64,000 nt of DNA from Mesorhizobium sp. (lineage in GTDB: Bacteria > Pseudomonadota > Alphaproteobacteria > Rhizobiales > Rhizobiaceae): NCBI RefSeq assembly GCF_004963255.1, contig NZ_SUGA01000013.1, positions 21,736 through 85,735 of the forward strand, in the 5' to 3' direction. How positions within the stretch are numbered: position 1 is the first letter of the stretch; every line of letters begins with the position of its first letter. The position numbers and the translations under genes are program-made. The notes under the pieces are model-generated. The model did no database searches, was not told where the DNA came from, and worked only from the letters and a program-made list of their open reading frames with translations. Of the stretch, positions 35,455-45,553 are shown piece by piece.

Positions 35455-36759
35455 TCAGCGCTTCGATTTCTTTGGCGGAGCCGGTTCGCCTTGCTTGCCA
35501 TCTGAGTGCGCAAGCAGGATCCGGCGCGATGATGCATGGACAGGAGGCTTGCCGCGTACCGCGATTGAGATCACACATGAGTCTTTGCGCTTTAGTTCAT
35601 CAAGATAATCGGCCCACCATTGCATCATCCGAACTCGCTCTTCCCAGTGCTCTGCTCGGGCGTAGGCGCGACGGACATCGTTGTTCTCAATATGGGCCAG
35701 CTGCCGCTCTATCGCGTCAGGATGCCACTTACCGCACTCATTCAGCAGAGTTGACGCAGTTGCTCGAAATCCATGGGCGGTAGCTTCGTCCTTGCCGTAG
35801 CCCATGCGGCGCAGGGCGGCATTGAGCGTATTGTCGGAAATTGGGCGCGAACCCGAACGGACCCCAGGAAACAACAGTGACCCTCCACCTGAGATTTCCC
35901 GAAGTGAGGTCAGGGCGCTGACGGCTTGCCTCGGAAGGGGTATGCGATGCGGCCGTCGCATTTTCATACGTGATTGAGGAATGATCCAGACCGAGCTTTC
36001 GAAATCGAACTCTCCCCATTCAGCCGCGCGCAGCTCACCCGGGCGGGGAAACAGCATTGCCATCAGCTTCAAGGCGGCTCTGGTTGTTGGCTGTCCGTCA
36101 AATGCATCGACCGCCCTCAGTAAGCCCCCCAAGGCCTTAGGATCGGTAATCGCAGCACGAGGCGTGACCGTCGGACTGATGAGTGCGCCCCTCAGGGCGA
36201 TGGTCGGATCTCCCCCGGCGCGTGCGGTCGCGATTGCGTACCGAAACACCGTGCCGATGGTGGAGCGTAGTCGCCTAGCAGACTCGTATCGACCGCGAAC
36301 CTCGACGCGACGAAGGGCGGTAAGGATAGTGGCCGGATCGATGTCCCGAATGCACATGTCGCCAATTGTCGGATAGGCAAAGTGGAGGAGCCATTTGACC
36401 TTGCTGATCGTCCGGTCGGCACGCCCCTCCTTCTTCAGCTTCTCAACATATTCGTCCCCAATTGAGCGAAAGGAGTCCTTTGCCGAGTCTGCCTTCCGCA
36501 AACTGCGTTCCTTTCCAGGATCTATGCCAGCCATCAGGAGCCGTTTAGCGTCATCACGCGCTTGGCGCGCCTCGGCCAGGGAGATAAGAGGATAGCCGCC
36601 CAGTGCTAGCAGTTTCTGCTTGCCGTCGCAGCGGTAGGCGAGCCTCCAGAGGCGAGAGCCCGTGGGCTGCACCCATAGCTGCAGTCCGCCTCCGTCTGAT
36701 AGTTTGACAAGCTTGGAAGCGGGGCGGGCGTTGCGGCATTTCATGTCGGAGAGGGCCAT
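35455..36759 (-). CDS. P4-type tyrosine integrase
   Basis: 434 residues. The N-terminal DUF4102-like domain reads LSDGGGLQLWVQPTGSRLWRLAY and LALGGYPLISLAEARQARDDA. The catalytic domain has the Arg in PRPGELRAAEW, the H-x-x-R box in AHGFRATASTLLNE, the His in QLAHIENNDVRRAY and the nucleophile Tyr in that last motif. The gene sits 211 bp from the 3' end of tRNA-Phe, reading away from it, the usual arrangement for genomic islands. The integrase appears intact. The element it served would extend to the left. Confidence 0.93.
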   Translation of the reverse strand: MALSDMKCRNARPASKLVKLSDGGGLQLWVQPTGSRLWRLAYRCDGKQKLLALGGYPLISLAEARQARDDAKRLLMAGIDPGKERSLRKADSAKDSFRSIGDEYVEKLKKEGRADRTISKVKWLLHFAYPTIGDMCIRDIDPATILTALRRVEVRGRYESARRLRSTIGTVFRYAIATARAGGDPTIALRGALISPTVTPRAAITDPKALGGLLRAVDAFDGQPTTRAALKLMAMLFPRPGELRAAEWGEFDFESSVWIIPQSRMKMRRPHRIPLPRQAVSALTSLREISGGGSLLFPGVRSGSRPISDNTLNAALRRMGYGKDEATAHGFRATASTLLNECGKWHPDAIERQLAHIENNDVRRAYARAEHWEERVRMMQWWADYLDELKRKDSCVISIAVRGKPPVHASSRRILLAHSDGKQGEPAPPKKSKR

Positions 36760-36840
36760 TTGTCAGGTCTCCCTTGGCTGCTTCGATACCATCAGGATGT
36801 CGAATACCAACGTAAATACCACCCCCCCGCCTCGTTGGAC

Positions 36841-36880
36841 CAAATGCGCCCGAAGCGCTCCTGGCCAGCGCAAATGCGCC
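36841..36880. repeat. Paired 10-bp direct repeat between integrase and tRNA-Phe
   Basis: CAAATGCGCC occurs at 36841-36850 and again at 36871-36880, exactly 30 bp apart. The site lies upstream of the integrase start and next to the attachment tRNA, where arm-type or excisionase-binding sites would be expected. Confidence 0.5.
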
Positions 36881-36970
36881 ATTTGACAGAAAAAGATCAA
36901 CGATTTCATGCGTTTGCGGAAGCCGCAGCGTAGAAGCTTCGGCGAAAGGGAATGTCGGGAGAAGAGGGGA

Positions 36971-37046
<76 letters not shown>

Positions 37047-37267
37047 CTGCGCCGGCTAACGGGATGCGCCCGCCGGGTTTCGCGAAGGCACCAGGCGGCG
37101 CCCCTTGAAAGCGCGTGGGTTATAGCACGGGAATCTTGGCTGTCCAGCGCCTAACGGGCGATTTTCCGGGGCAATTGTCGCAGGCGCCTGATGGGGTTCG
37201 AACGATGTCGGCAAAGGAGCAATCGCACTTTCGGGCAAAGCCGGAATCTGATTGCCCGCAACCACCC

Positions 37268-37374
37268 TAAAGCATGTCTCCCGAAAGTGGGAACCGGTTT
37301 CGGGATAACCACATGCGTAAATCAAAAACCTAAAGCGCATGGAGCGATTCTGAAAGATCGCGACGCGCTTTAGA
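37268..37374. repeat. Rhizobial palindromic intergenic repeat, long form
   Basis: Starts TAAAGCATGTCTCCCGAAAG, continues with the GTGGGAACCGGTTTCGGG core and CACATGCG, then a second half with AAAGCGC and GCGCTTT arms near 37332 and 37367. The core recurs at 39014-39063. This is a repeated element common between genes in Mesorhizobium-like genomes. Confidence 0.75.
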
Positions 37375-37394
37375 AGCGGGCGTGCCGCTGGCGC

Positions 37395-37610
37395 TTAGCC
37401 CTCGTCCTTGGGGTCAGGCTTCGGGCTGTCCTCGTCGTCCTCTTCGCCGTCACGGCCGGGGATGACATAGGCGCCCTTCAGCCAGCGATTGAGGTCGATG
37501 TCCTTGCAGCGCGCGGAACAGAACGGATAGTGCTCGCGCGAGGACGGTTTTCCGCATTCGGGGCAGGGCCGCTTCGGCCGAAGCGGTGTCACCTTGTCGT
37601 CCAGGCTCAT
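37395..37610 (-). CDS. yacG: DNA gyrase inhibitor YacG
   Basis: 71 residues. The zinc site is [10 protein letters not shown] then [17 protein letters not shown], the C-x2-C-x15-C-x3-C pattern of YacG. The acidic C-terminal tail ([11 protein letters not shown]) is typical. YacG binds GyrB and inhibits gyrase. The 5' end overlaps the maf stop by 4 nt, the common rhizobial order infA-maf-yacG. Confidence 0.92.
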   Translation of the reverse strand: MSLDDKVTPLRPKRPCPECGKPSSREHYPFCSARCKDIDLNRWLKGAYVIPGRDGEEDDEDSPKPDPKDEG

Positions 37611-38233
37611 GGCCGCGCGACGTGCCAGTTCTTGTGCGCCTTGAAGCCTTCGCCGGAAAGCAGCGCCACGCTCTCATAAAGCGGCAGGCCGACCACATTG
37701 GTGTAGGAGCCGACCAGCTTGACGACGAAGGAGCCGGCCAGGCCTTGCACGGCATAGCCGCCGGCCTTGCCGCGCCATTCGCCGGAGGCGATATAGGCGT
37801 CGATCTCCTCGCGCGGCAGCCGCTTGAAGCGCACCCTGGTCTCCACCAGCCGCTGGCGCAGCTTGCCGCCGGGCGTGATCAGGCAGACGCCGGAATAGAC
37901 GCGGTGCGAGCGGCCGGAGAGCAGGCCGAGGCAATTGATGGCGTCGTCGATCGTCTCGGCCTTGGGCAGGATGCGCCGCCCCACCGCCACCACCGTGTCG
38001 GCGGCGAGGATGAAGGCGGGCGCGTAATCTTCCTCGCTTTTCAGCGAGGCCAGCGCCTTCTCGGCCTTGTCCTTGGACAGGCGCTTGGCCAGCGAACGCG
38101 GATGCTCGGCGCGCTGCGGCGTCTCGTCGACATCGGCGGGCAGCACCCGGTCCGGCTCGATGCCGGCCTGCTGCAAGAGTTCGATGCGGCGCGGCGAACC
38201 CGAGGCAAGCACGAGCTTCTGCAGGATGCTCAT
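37607..38233 (-). CDS. maf: Maf-like nucleoside triphosphate pyrophosphatase
   Basis: 208 residues. [19 protein letters not shown] is the substrate-binding loop of Maf, and the catalytic Asp lies in [30 protein letters not shown] and ETRVRFKRL follow. It hydrolyses non-canonical or modified dNTPs and UTP/dTTP and is tied to cell-division control in other bacteria. It starts 19 bp after infA, with an overlapping yacG. Confidence 0.95.
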   Translation of the reverse strand: MSILQKLVLASGSPRRIELLQQAGIEPDRVLPADVDETPQRAEHPRSLAKRLSKDKAEKALASLKSEEDYAPAFILAADTVVAVGRRILPKAETIDDAINCLGLLSGRSHRVYSGVCLITPGGKLRQRLVETRVRFKRLPREEIDAYIASGEWRGKAGGYAVQGLAGSFVVKLVGSYTNVVGLPLYESVALLSGEGFKAHKNWHVARP

Positions 38234-38252
38234 CGTGCTTAACGCCGATTTG

Positions 38253-38471
38253 CTACTTGAAACGGTAGGTGATGCGGCCCTTGGTCAGGTCGTAAGGCGT
38301 CATCTCGACCAGGACCTTGTCGCCGGTCAGCACGCGGATGCGGTTCTTGCGCATGCGGCCGGCCGTGTGGGCGATGATTTCATGTTCGTTTTCGAGCTTC
38401 ACGCGGAACATCGCATTGGGCAGCAGTTCGGTGACCACACCTGGAAACTCGAGGACTTCTTCCTTCGGCAT
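38253..38471 (-). CDS. infA: Translation initiation factor IF-1
   Basis: 72 residues, exactly the usual IF-1 length. The S1-like OB fold reads [42 protein letters not shown], and the end [12 protein letters not shown] is canonical. Start ATG 38471 is used; an 11-residue longer frame would be out of family. It binds the A site of the 30S subunit during initiation. It is followed by maf and yacG. Confidence 0.98.
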
Positions 38472-38558
38472 TCGATACCTTTGCTTGGATGGTAGGTCCA
38501 GCACCCGGCTGGAAATTGCGGCGGAACCTATATGATAATCGTGCGCTTGTGAACACGC

Positions 38559-39011
38559 TTAATCCGTGGTGTTTCCTGCCTCTGGGCGCAGGAAACGTCG
38601 GCTTATGCGCGTTTTCAGCCGCTCCCGCACATCGCGATAGGCCGCCATGATGTGCTCGCGCGTCCCGCCGGTGTCGGTCGGGTCCGGCATCGGCCAGTAT
38701 TCGACCTCGACGGCGAGCGAACGGGTGAGCTCGAGCGCGGCGTGGTGGGCCTCCGGCGCCAGCGTCACGATCAGGTCGAAATAGTCATCCTCCAGATCCT
38801 CCAGCGTCCGGGGCTGGCGCTCGCCAAGCGACAGGCCGTCCTCGGCAAGCACCGCATCGACGAACGGATCGCGCTCGCCGGCGCGCACGCCGGCCGAAGC
38901 GACGAAGGTGGTGGCGGGCAGCATGCGGCGCGCCAGCTGCTCCGCGATCGGCGAGCGCACGGCGTTCATGCCGCACAGAAACAGGATCGAGTGGGGCAGG
39001 GGGGCCGGCAC
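38559..39011 (-). CDS. Low-molecular-weight phosphatase / arsenate reductase-like protein
   Basis: About 150 residues from GTG 39011. The P-loop ILFLCGMNAVRSPIAEQLARR is the Cx5R(S) signature of LMW protein-tyrosine phosphatases and ArsC. LVVTL-like and YWPMPDPTDTG give the acid-bearing DP motif. An in-frame ATG at 39065 would add 18 residues encoded almost entirely by the palindromic repeat at 39014-39063, so I prefer the GTG or a nearby start. The place between UPF0262 and infA is conserved in rhizobia. Substrate is unknown. Confidence 0.82.
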   Translation of the reverse strand: MPAPLPHSILFLCGMNAVRSPIAEQLARRMLPATTFVASAGVRAGERDPFVDAVLAEDGLSLGERQPRTLEDLEDDYFDLIVTLAPEAHHAALELTRSLAVEVEYWPMPDPTDTGGTREHIMAAYRDVRERLKTRISRRFLRPEAGNTTD

Positions 39012-39013
39012 TA

Positions 39014-39063
39014 GAGCATGATCCCGAAAAGTGGGAACCGGTTTTTGGAAAAGATCATGCTCC
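39014..39063. repeat. Rhizobial palindromic intergenic repeat, short form
   Basis: GAGCATGATC...GATCATGCTC arms enclose the core CCCGAAAAGTGGGAACCGG. It is related to the copy at 37268 and overlaps a possible N-terminal extension of the LMW phosphatase gene. Confidence 0.8.
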
Positions 39064-39111
39064 AATAAAGAGCGGGACCAGGACGGCGGTTCAACGAAAC
39101 GTCATCCTGAT

Positions 39112-39597
39112 CTAGCCCCGCCAGTGCAGCACGCAGACCAGCGTGAACAGCCGCCGCGCCGTGTCGAAATCGATCTCGATCTTGCCGGCCAGCCGATCCA
39201 TCAGGGTCTGCGAGCCCTCATTGTGCAGGCCGCGCCGCCCCATGTCGATCGCCTCGATATGGCTGGGCGTCGAGGAGCGGATGGCCTCGTAATAGCTTTC
39301 GCAGATCAGATAATAATCCTTGACGATGCGCCTGAGCGGCGTCAGCGACAGGATGTGGGTGACCACCTCGGCGCCGTCCTCGCGGCTGACGGCAAAGACC
39401 AGGCGCGACTCGGCCAGCGAAAGCTTGAGCCTGTAAGGACCCGCACCGTCGTCGTTGACCGGCCGAAAACTGTTCTCCTCGATGAGGTCGAAGATCGCCA
39501 CCGCCCGCTCGTGCTCGACATCGGGCGTCGAACGTCCGATCGTTTCGTCGAGCTCGACGTCGATCAGCCTGTCGCGGGTTTGGTCGCGGCCGGGCAT
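39112..39597 (-). CDS. UPF0262 family protein
   Basis: 161 residues. [29 protein letters not shown] and [25 protein letters not shown] match the UPF0262 family, which is nearly restricted to alphaproteobacteria and sits beside his[40 protein letters not shown] is the conserved end. Function is unknown. The start lies 2 bp after the hisD stop, so the two are probably translated together. Confidence 0.93.
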   Translation of the reverse strand: MPGRDQTRDRLIDVELDETIGRSTPDVEHERAVAIFDLIEENSFRPVNDDGAGPYRLKLSLAESRLVFAVSREDGAEVVTHILSLTPLRRIVKDYYLICESYYEAIRSSTPSHIEAIDMGRRGLHNEGSQTLMDRLAGKIEIDFDTARRLFTLVCVLHWRG

Positions 39598-39599
39598 CG

Positions 39600-40892
39600 C
39601 TACATGTTCAGCCTGATCGCGACGGAGCGGGCATGCGCATCGAGCCCTTCCGCCTTGGCAAGCGCGATCGCGGCGGGCGCCAGCGCCTTGAGCTGCTCCG
39701 GCCCGAGCTTCAGGATCGAGCTGCGCTTGACGAAATCGAGCACGGACAGACCCGAGGAGAAACGCGCCGAACGTGCTGTCGGCAACACGTGGTTGGAGCC
39801 GCCGACATAGTCGCCGATCACTTCCGGGGTGTGCCGGCCGATGAACACGGCACCCGCGTTGCGCATCCTGGAGAGGAAGCCCTCGGCATCGTCGAAGGCG
39901 AGCTCGACATGTTCCGCCGCGATCCTGTCGACCAGCGGCAGCGAGGCCTCGAGCGTCGGCACCAGGATCACCGCGCCGAAATCGCGCCAGCTGGCGGCCG
40001 CCGTCTCGCCGCGCGGCAGGACTTTCAGCTGGCGTTCGACCGCCTGCTCGACCGCCCTGCCGAATTCGGCATTGTCGGTGATCAGGATCGACTGCGCCGA
40101 GACATCATGCTCGGCCTGCGCCAGAAGGTCGGCCGCGATCCAGTCCGGATCGTTGTCGGCATCGGCCACCACCAGCACTTCCGACGGTCCGGCGATCATG
40201 TCGATGCCGACCGTGCCGAACACCTGGCGCTTGGCCGCCGCGACATAGGCATTGCCGGGACCGACGATCTTGGCGACGGGCCTGATCGCCTCGGTGCCAT
40301 AAGCAAGCGCCGCAACGGCCTGCGCGCCGCCGACGCGGTAGATCTCCGAAACGCCGGCAAGGTCGGCCGCCACCAGCACCAGCGGATTGATGACGCCGCC
40401 CGACGCCGGCACGACGATGACGATGCGCTCGACGCCGGCGACCTTGGCCGGCACGGCGAGCTACCCGAGCTCGGTGCTGATGAACGCCGTGCCGCCGGGC
40501 ACGTAAAGGCCGACGGCCTCGATCGCCGTCCAGCGCGAGCCGAGCTCCACGCCGGCGGCGTCCGTGTAGCGGTCGTCCTTCGGCTTTTGCCGCTCGTGAT
40601 GCGAACGGATACGGTCGCGCGCGAATTTGAGCGCCTCGACGGTGGCCGGATCGGCCGCTTCATAAGCCTTGGCGATGTCGTCCTTCGACACGGCGATGCC
40701 GAGCGCGCCGAGATCGGCTTTGTCGAACTTCAGCGTGTAGTCGATCAGCGCCTTGTCGCCTTCGGCGCGCACGCGGGCGATGATGTCCCGCACCACGGCC
40801 TCGACATCGGCCGACACTTCCCGCTTGGTGGTGAGGAAGGCCGAAAAGCGCTGCTCGAAATCGGTATCGGACTGGCGGAGCGTGATGGCCAT
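39600..40892 (-). pseudogene. hisD: Histidinol dehydrogenase, interrupted by a 26-bp micro-inversion
   Basis: The 5' part starts MAITLRQSDTDFEQRFSAFL and runs to VGLYVPGGTAFISTELG then a TAG. The 3' part resumes at VPAKVAGVERIVIV and contains the catalytic [19 protein letters not shown] and [20 protein letters not shown]. Inverting 40459-40484 in silico replaces FISTELG-stop with SYPSSVLMNA, the expected HisD sequence, and the whole 1293 bp becomes one 430-residue frame. HisD makes histidine from histidinol. As written the gene cannot encode a full enzyme. The start ATG 40892 lies 2 bp after the DUF2948 gene. Confidence 0.93.
40449..40494. repeat. Inverted repeat pair flanking the inverted hisD segment
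   Basis: CGGCACGGCG at 40449-40458 and CGCCGTGCCG at 40485-40494 are perfect 10-bp inverted repeats around 26 bp that read in the wrong orientation for hisD. The repeats themselves are normal hisD coding sequence (GGTA and NAVP codons). Confidence 0.92.
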
Positions 40893-40894
40893 CG

Positions 40895-41329
40895 TCAGCC
40901 TCTGTGCACAGGTCGCGAGGTGGCTTCCCAGGCGCCGCCGACATCGGCAAGCCGTGCCTCGACGCATTCGACGTCGAGCATGATGGTGCCGCCGCCCGAA
41001 AACACCAATTCGACGATGCCGGCCGGCTTGCTGATGGCAATGAAGCTGATCGCCAGAAGCGACAGCACTTCGGCGGGCTTGTCGCGTTGTATGCCGCTGG
41101 TCTTGACGCCGAGCACGCGGTCGAAATGCAGGACACTCTGCCGCCGTTCATTGTGCTGGCGGAACAGGCCCGATTTCGCCTCCCAAACGAAGCGGTTCAT
41201 GGTCAGCACGAAGCGCTTGGCCGCCGGCAGGTACTCCAGGTCGGAGACCTTCATCACGGCGTCCTGGACATGCGCCGAGACGATGCTCAGATCCTGATCG
41301 TCGAGCGCGATGAGCTTGAGAGCTGCCAT
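40895..41329 (-). CDS. DUF2948 family protein
   Basis: 144 residues beginning MAALKLIALDDQDLSIVSAHVQDAVMKV, with AAKRFVLTMNRFVWE and SIQR-like VKTSGIQRD. LLAISFI and VFSGGGTIMLDVECVEARLADVGGAW complete the DUF2948 pattern. This family is found beside hisD and murA in alphaproteobacteria. Function is unknown. It is followed by hisD with a 2-bp gap, which suggests co-transcription. Confidence 0.93.
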   Translation of the reverse strand: MAALKLIALDDQDLSIVSAHVQDAVMKVSDLEYLPAAKRFVLTMNRFVWEAKSGLFRQHNERRQSVLHFDRVLGVKTSGIQRDKPAEVLSLLAISFIAISKPAGIVELVFSGGGTIMLDVECVEARLADVGGAWEATSRPVHRG

Positions 41330-41434
41330 GCGGAATTTGTACCTAAGGTTGGTTTCAGCCTTCTGTTAGGCGGTCTTTCCAGTCCGTGCAACCTCGGCAC
41401 GGATGCAGCCAAAGGCAATCACGCCGGGTCCGTG

Positions 41435-41607
41435 CTGCCCCTCATCGCCCTGCCGGGCACTTCTCTCCGCATAGTGACGGGGAGAAGGGAGGCTTTCGTC
41501 AGGGATTTCGCCAATCGCGAACGTTGCAGCAAAGGCGCCAAGGGTGCAGTCGCGGCCTTCTCCCGTTCACGGGGAGAAGGTGCCCGAAGGGCGGATGAGG
41601 GCAGCGC
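41435..41607. repeat. Inverted pair of rhizobial intergenic repeat units
   Basis: A unit reading GCTGCCCCTCATCGCCCTGC to GGGGAGAAGG (41436-41490) returns in opposite orientation at 41557-41607 (CCGTTCACGGGGAGAAGG to GATGAGGGCAGC). It fills most of the 356-bp gap between the DUF2948 and murA genes. I see no gene in that gap. Confidence 0.7.
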
Positions 41608-41685
41608 CAGCTTCAAAATTGGCCGCCCCTAACACGTGCGAGGCTTATGAGGCTTATTTTGTCTGGAGCACCTGCTTCGTGCGCG

Positions 41686-42978
<1,293 letters not shown>

Positions 42979-43116
42979 AAGAAAACGTCCCCTCGGCCAG
43001 AACAAGCCGGTTCAATCGGTTGATGCGCCCGGCTTAGACCATTGGCCGGCTTGGTTCAAGAAATAGGATTTTCCTAAAACCGGACCGACTATGGCCGGGC
43101 AGTATGGCTGATTTGG

Positions 43117-43317
43117 TCAGTCCTTGTGCATTTTTCCAGCAGCCGGCAAGCCTTCCGACCGTTGATCGGCATCGCGGGCGCGCTGCTTGTCAGCGTCGCC
43201 AGCGCGCCGCGAACGCGTCTGCGCCTTGCGCTTCTGCAGATTGGCGCGCAGCGCCTCGGCCAACCGTTCCTTGCGCGCGGCTTCGCCCTTTTTCGGTGGA
43301 TTTGTCTTCTCGCCCAT
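43117..43317 (-). CDS. Small basic conserved rhizobial protein
   Basis: 66 residues, highly charged: MGEKTNPPKKGEAARKERLAEALRANLQ and then Arg/Lys/Asp/Ala runs with QKRKAQTRSRRAGDADKQ. No fold is predicted by eye beyond a helix. I recall very similar short proteins at the same place after murA in rhizobia. The basic character suggests ribosome or nucleic-acid binding, but this is a guess. Confidence 0.7.
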   Translation of the reverse strand: MGEKTNPPKKGEAARKERLAEALRANLQKRKAQTRSRRAGDADKQRARDADQRSEGLPAAGKMHKD

Positions 43318-43542
43318 TATCCAATCCCTGACCGGTGGTCAGCCGGCTGCGATTCCGCAATGGGTAGCATTTTGGCCCGGCGATGTCATGAAAGCAGGCC
43401 GTCCGGCGGGTTTCACGCTGTGGATCGGCCGCGCATACCGTCCCAAACCGCTTAATGGCGGCCAAGAATCGCATGCGACGCTTTGGGTTTTTCTTGGCCT
43501 TGCGCTTGCCGGTTCGATATGGCAGAAGCGCCGCCATCGCAG

Positions 43543-43617
<75 letters not shown>

Positions 43618-43696
43618 GCCTTCCCCTGCAATTGTCGCATAGGGCAGCGCCTGACGATGGTCTGGCGCCTACCCAATGGCAATGCCTCGCCTGCGA

Positions 43697-43770
43697 GGCC
43701 TTGTGGCGGGATGGTCACGCAGAGGACTGCAAATCCTTCAATCCCGGTTCGATTCCGGGCGAGGCCTCCA
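43697..43770 (+). tRNA. tRNA-Cys (GCA)
   Basis: A 74-nt cloverleaf with encoded CCA: acceptor GGCCTTG with CGAGGCC, anticodon arm AGGA-CTGCAAA-TCCT with anticodon GCA, T arm CCGG-TTCGATT-CCGG. Confidence 0.95.
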
Positions 43771-43837
43771 GTTCCGGCGCCACCACGGCCCAGCCGTGTT
43801 TACCGGTGCGACCAGGAAGCAGGCCGATCGCGCCGGC

Positions 43838-44608
43838 TCAGTTGGTGACGTGCGACAGCCGCAGGCCGGCTTCGTCGGGGGCCTCGGCCATGCCTTCCTC
43901 CGCGAAGCGGTACATGTCCTCAAAGTCGAGCTCATGTTCGAAGACGACGCCGCCGACGCTGATCGCAAGCACGTCCTTGTCGCCCTTCGGCGCGAAATAG
44001 ATTTCGCCGACCGCGCCGCGAATACGCTCGCCGATCTCCTTGGCGTCCTGGTCGCTGGCACCCGGCAGGAAGACGCCGAACATCGAGGTTCCGAGCCGGC
44101 CGATCAGATCGTCCTTGCGCACCGCGGATCGGATCGCCGATGCGATCAGCCGCAAGGCCTCGTCGCCCCATTCCAGACCGAAGCGCAGGTTGATCGACGC
44201 CAGATGCTCCGGATGGATGACCAGAAAGGCGCCGGAGCGCGGACCGGCCGGTCTCGCCGCTCTCCTGTCGACCATCGATGTGAACACTTTGCCGTTCAGG
44301 CAGCCGGTCAGTTGGTCGTAGGTGCCGGATTTGGTGAGTTCCTGCCGGTACCGGCGGATCTCGATCTGTTGCCAGCCGGTGAGGGCAAACAGCGGCAGGC
44401 CGATGACGATCGGCACGATGATGGCCGTGACGGCCCCGCGGGCGAACGGCGTCAGGCTGTCGCTGAAGAGCATCAGGTAATTCAGGGCCAGCGAAAGGGT
44501 GACGCAGCCGGCGGTGCCAAGCACGGCCAGCAAGGTGAGGTGCTTCCACGTTTGAGCCGGCGCGGTCGGTGTTTTCGTGGTCAAGGGCCAATCTCCTGTT
44601 CGACGCAT
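43838..44608 (-). CDS. Membrane protein with degenerate GGDEF domain
   Basis: About 256 residues. Two membrane segments (LTLLAVLGTAGCVTLSLALN and TAIIVPIVIGLPLFALTGW) precede a GGDEF fold: YDQLTGCLNGKVF, then INLRFGLEWGDEALRLIASAI. At the active site, where RLGGDEF is expected, the sequence is GRLGTSMFGVFLPG, so the metal and GTP-binding residues are lost. It is likely not a cyclase; it may bind nucleotides, bind c-di-GMP elsewhere or act structurally. The start ATG 44608 is chosen over a much longer frame. Confidence 0.8.
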   Translation of the reverse strand: MRRTGDWPLTTKTPTAPAQTWKHLTLLAVLGTAGCVTLSLALNYLMLFSDSLTPFARGAVTAIIVPIVIGLPLFALTGWQQIEIRRYRQELTKSGTYDQLTGCLNGKVFTSMVDRRAARPAGPRSGAFLVIHPEHLASINLRFGLEWGDEALRLIASAIRSAVRKDDLIGRLGTSMFGVFLPGASDQDAKEIGERIRGAVGEIYFAPKGDKDVLAISVGGVVFEHELDFEDMYRFAEEGMAEAPDEAGLRLSHVTN

Positions 44609-44842
44609 TGCCTTACAGGAGGTCCGTTGCAAATTCGGTTTCAGGGAAGCGTACAATTTGATGCAAAGTCGACTTCTTCTCCATGGAAGCGCTGGATCCG
44701 GCCCACGCATGCGACCGCGGCCCGCGGCTTGCGCGCTTGATGACCTGCCGGCCGGGGCAGCCCTCATTTTCTAGAATCGCTCAATCGCTCTGACCATTCT
44801 GCTTTCACGCAATTCTATGACGGAACCGGCTTCCCCGCGGCG

Positions 44843-45553
44843 CTATTGCGGTGGTCCGAAAATGCCCATCCTGGCTTCTCTCGCCACCGCTTCCGCCTTG
44901 CCGTAGATGCCGGTGGGAGCGGCCAGCGCCCAACCGTTGGAGACCAGCCAGGCGCCGACATCCTGCTTGCCGAGCGCGCAGGGCGCGGCGATCGCGAAGC
45001 GGTCGGCATCCGGCGGCAGCAGGCATTTCAGCGCCCGGCCGCGCAACCAGGCGTTGAAGGTGGCCCGCGCCCGCTGGCCGCAGGGCCAGGCGGTGTTGTC
45101 GAACGTGCAGGTCCTGTCGGGGGCCATGTCGATCGTGCCGCTGATGGCGACCGTGCGTCCCATGGCCTCGAAGACCGCCGAGGAGGTCGCAACCGGACCG
45201 AAAAGCAGCGTCTCGCGCCAATCCCGCGGCATCGGCGTTTTCGGTCGCGGCGCGAGCCCGAGTTCGCCGAGCGGAGGGCGCGGCTCGATGCGATCGATCC
45301 CGGACGGGTCGAGCGGCGGCGGCGCAATGAGATTCTCGGCGATCTTGCGTGCCGGCTCGCCCGGCCGCGTGTCTTGCACCGGGGCCTGAGAGCCAAGCTT
45401 GAGGTCGTCGGCATCCTGGGTCGGCGTGACCGGAGGCGGGTCGGGCGGCAGCCAGCGCCTGCCCTCGGCGATCAGCAGCATGCCGGCGAGCAGCCCGAGA
45501 CCACCGAGCATCGGCGCCAGTAGCGGGCGGCTGGGCGGTCTCGCCTGGCTCAC
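44843..45553 (-). CDS. SNase/thermonuclease-like membrane-anchored protein
   Basis: About 236 residues from a GTG with a strong GGAGG 5 nt upstream. A membrane anchor (MLGGLGLLAGMLLIAEG) is followed by a Pro-rich linker. The C-terminal domain DRTCTFDNTAWPCGQRARATFNAWL and KCLLPPDADRFA, with VGAWLVSNGWALAA, resembles the SNase-like ExoI family. The usual catalytic Asp/Arg/Glu set of staphylococcal nuclease is not clear. ExoI in Sinorhizobium is linked to succinoglycan synthesis; here no EPS gene is adjacent. Confidence 0.72.
   Translation of the reverse strand: MSQARPPSRPLLAPMLGGLGLLAGMLLIAEGRRWLPPDPPPVTPTQDADDLKLGSQAPVQDTRPGEPARKIAENLIAPPPLDPSGIDRIEPRPPLGELGLAPRPKTPMPRDWRETLLFGPVATSSAVFEAMGRTVAISGTIDMAPDRTCTFDNTAWPCGQRARATFNAWLRGRALKCLLPPDADRFAIAAPCALGKQDVGAWLVSNGWALAAPTGIYGKAEAVAREARMGIFGPPQ

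Noticed and set aside
29370..36970. A direct repeat of the tRNA-Phe 3' end as the far attachment site
   Set aside because: I looked for the terminal tRNA sequence in the accessory stretch and found no convincing copy; a computed search would be decisive.
40454..40967. Treating hisD as two separate genes or a simple frameshift
   Set aside because: The reading frame is the same on both sides and the intervening 26 bp is an exact reverse complement of the expected sequence, so an inversion explains it fully.
39633..41297. 554-codon plus-strand frame opposite hisD and DUF2948
   Set aside because: Antisense shadow of conserved genes with typical Arg/Asp/His-rich shadow composition. It also runs across the inverted hisD segment without meaning.
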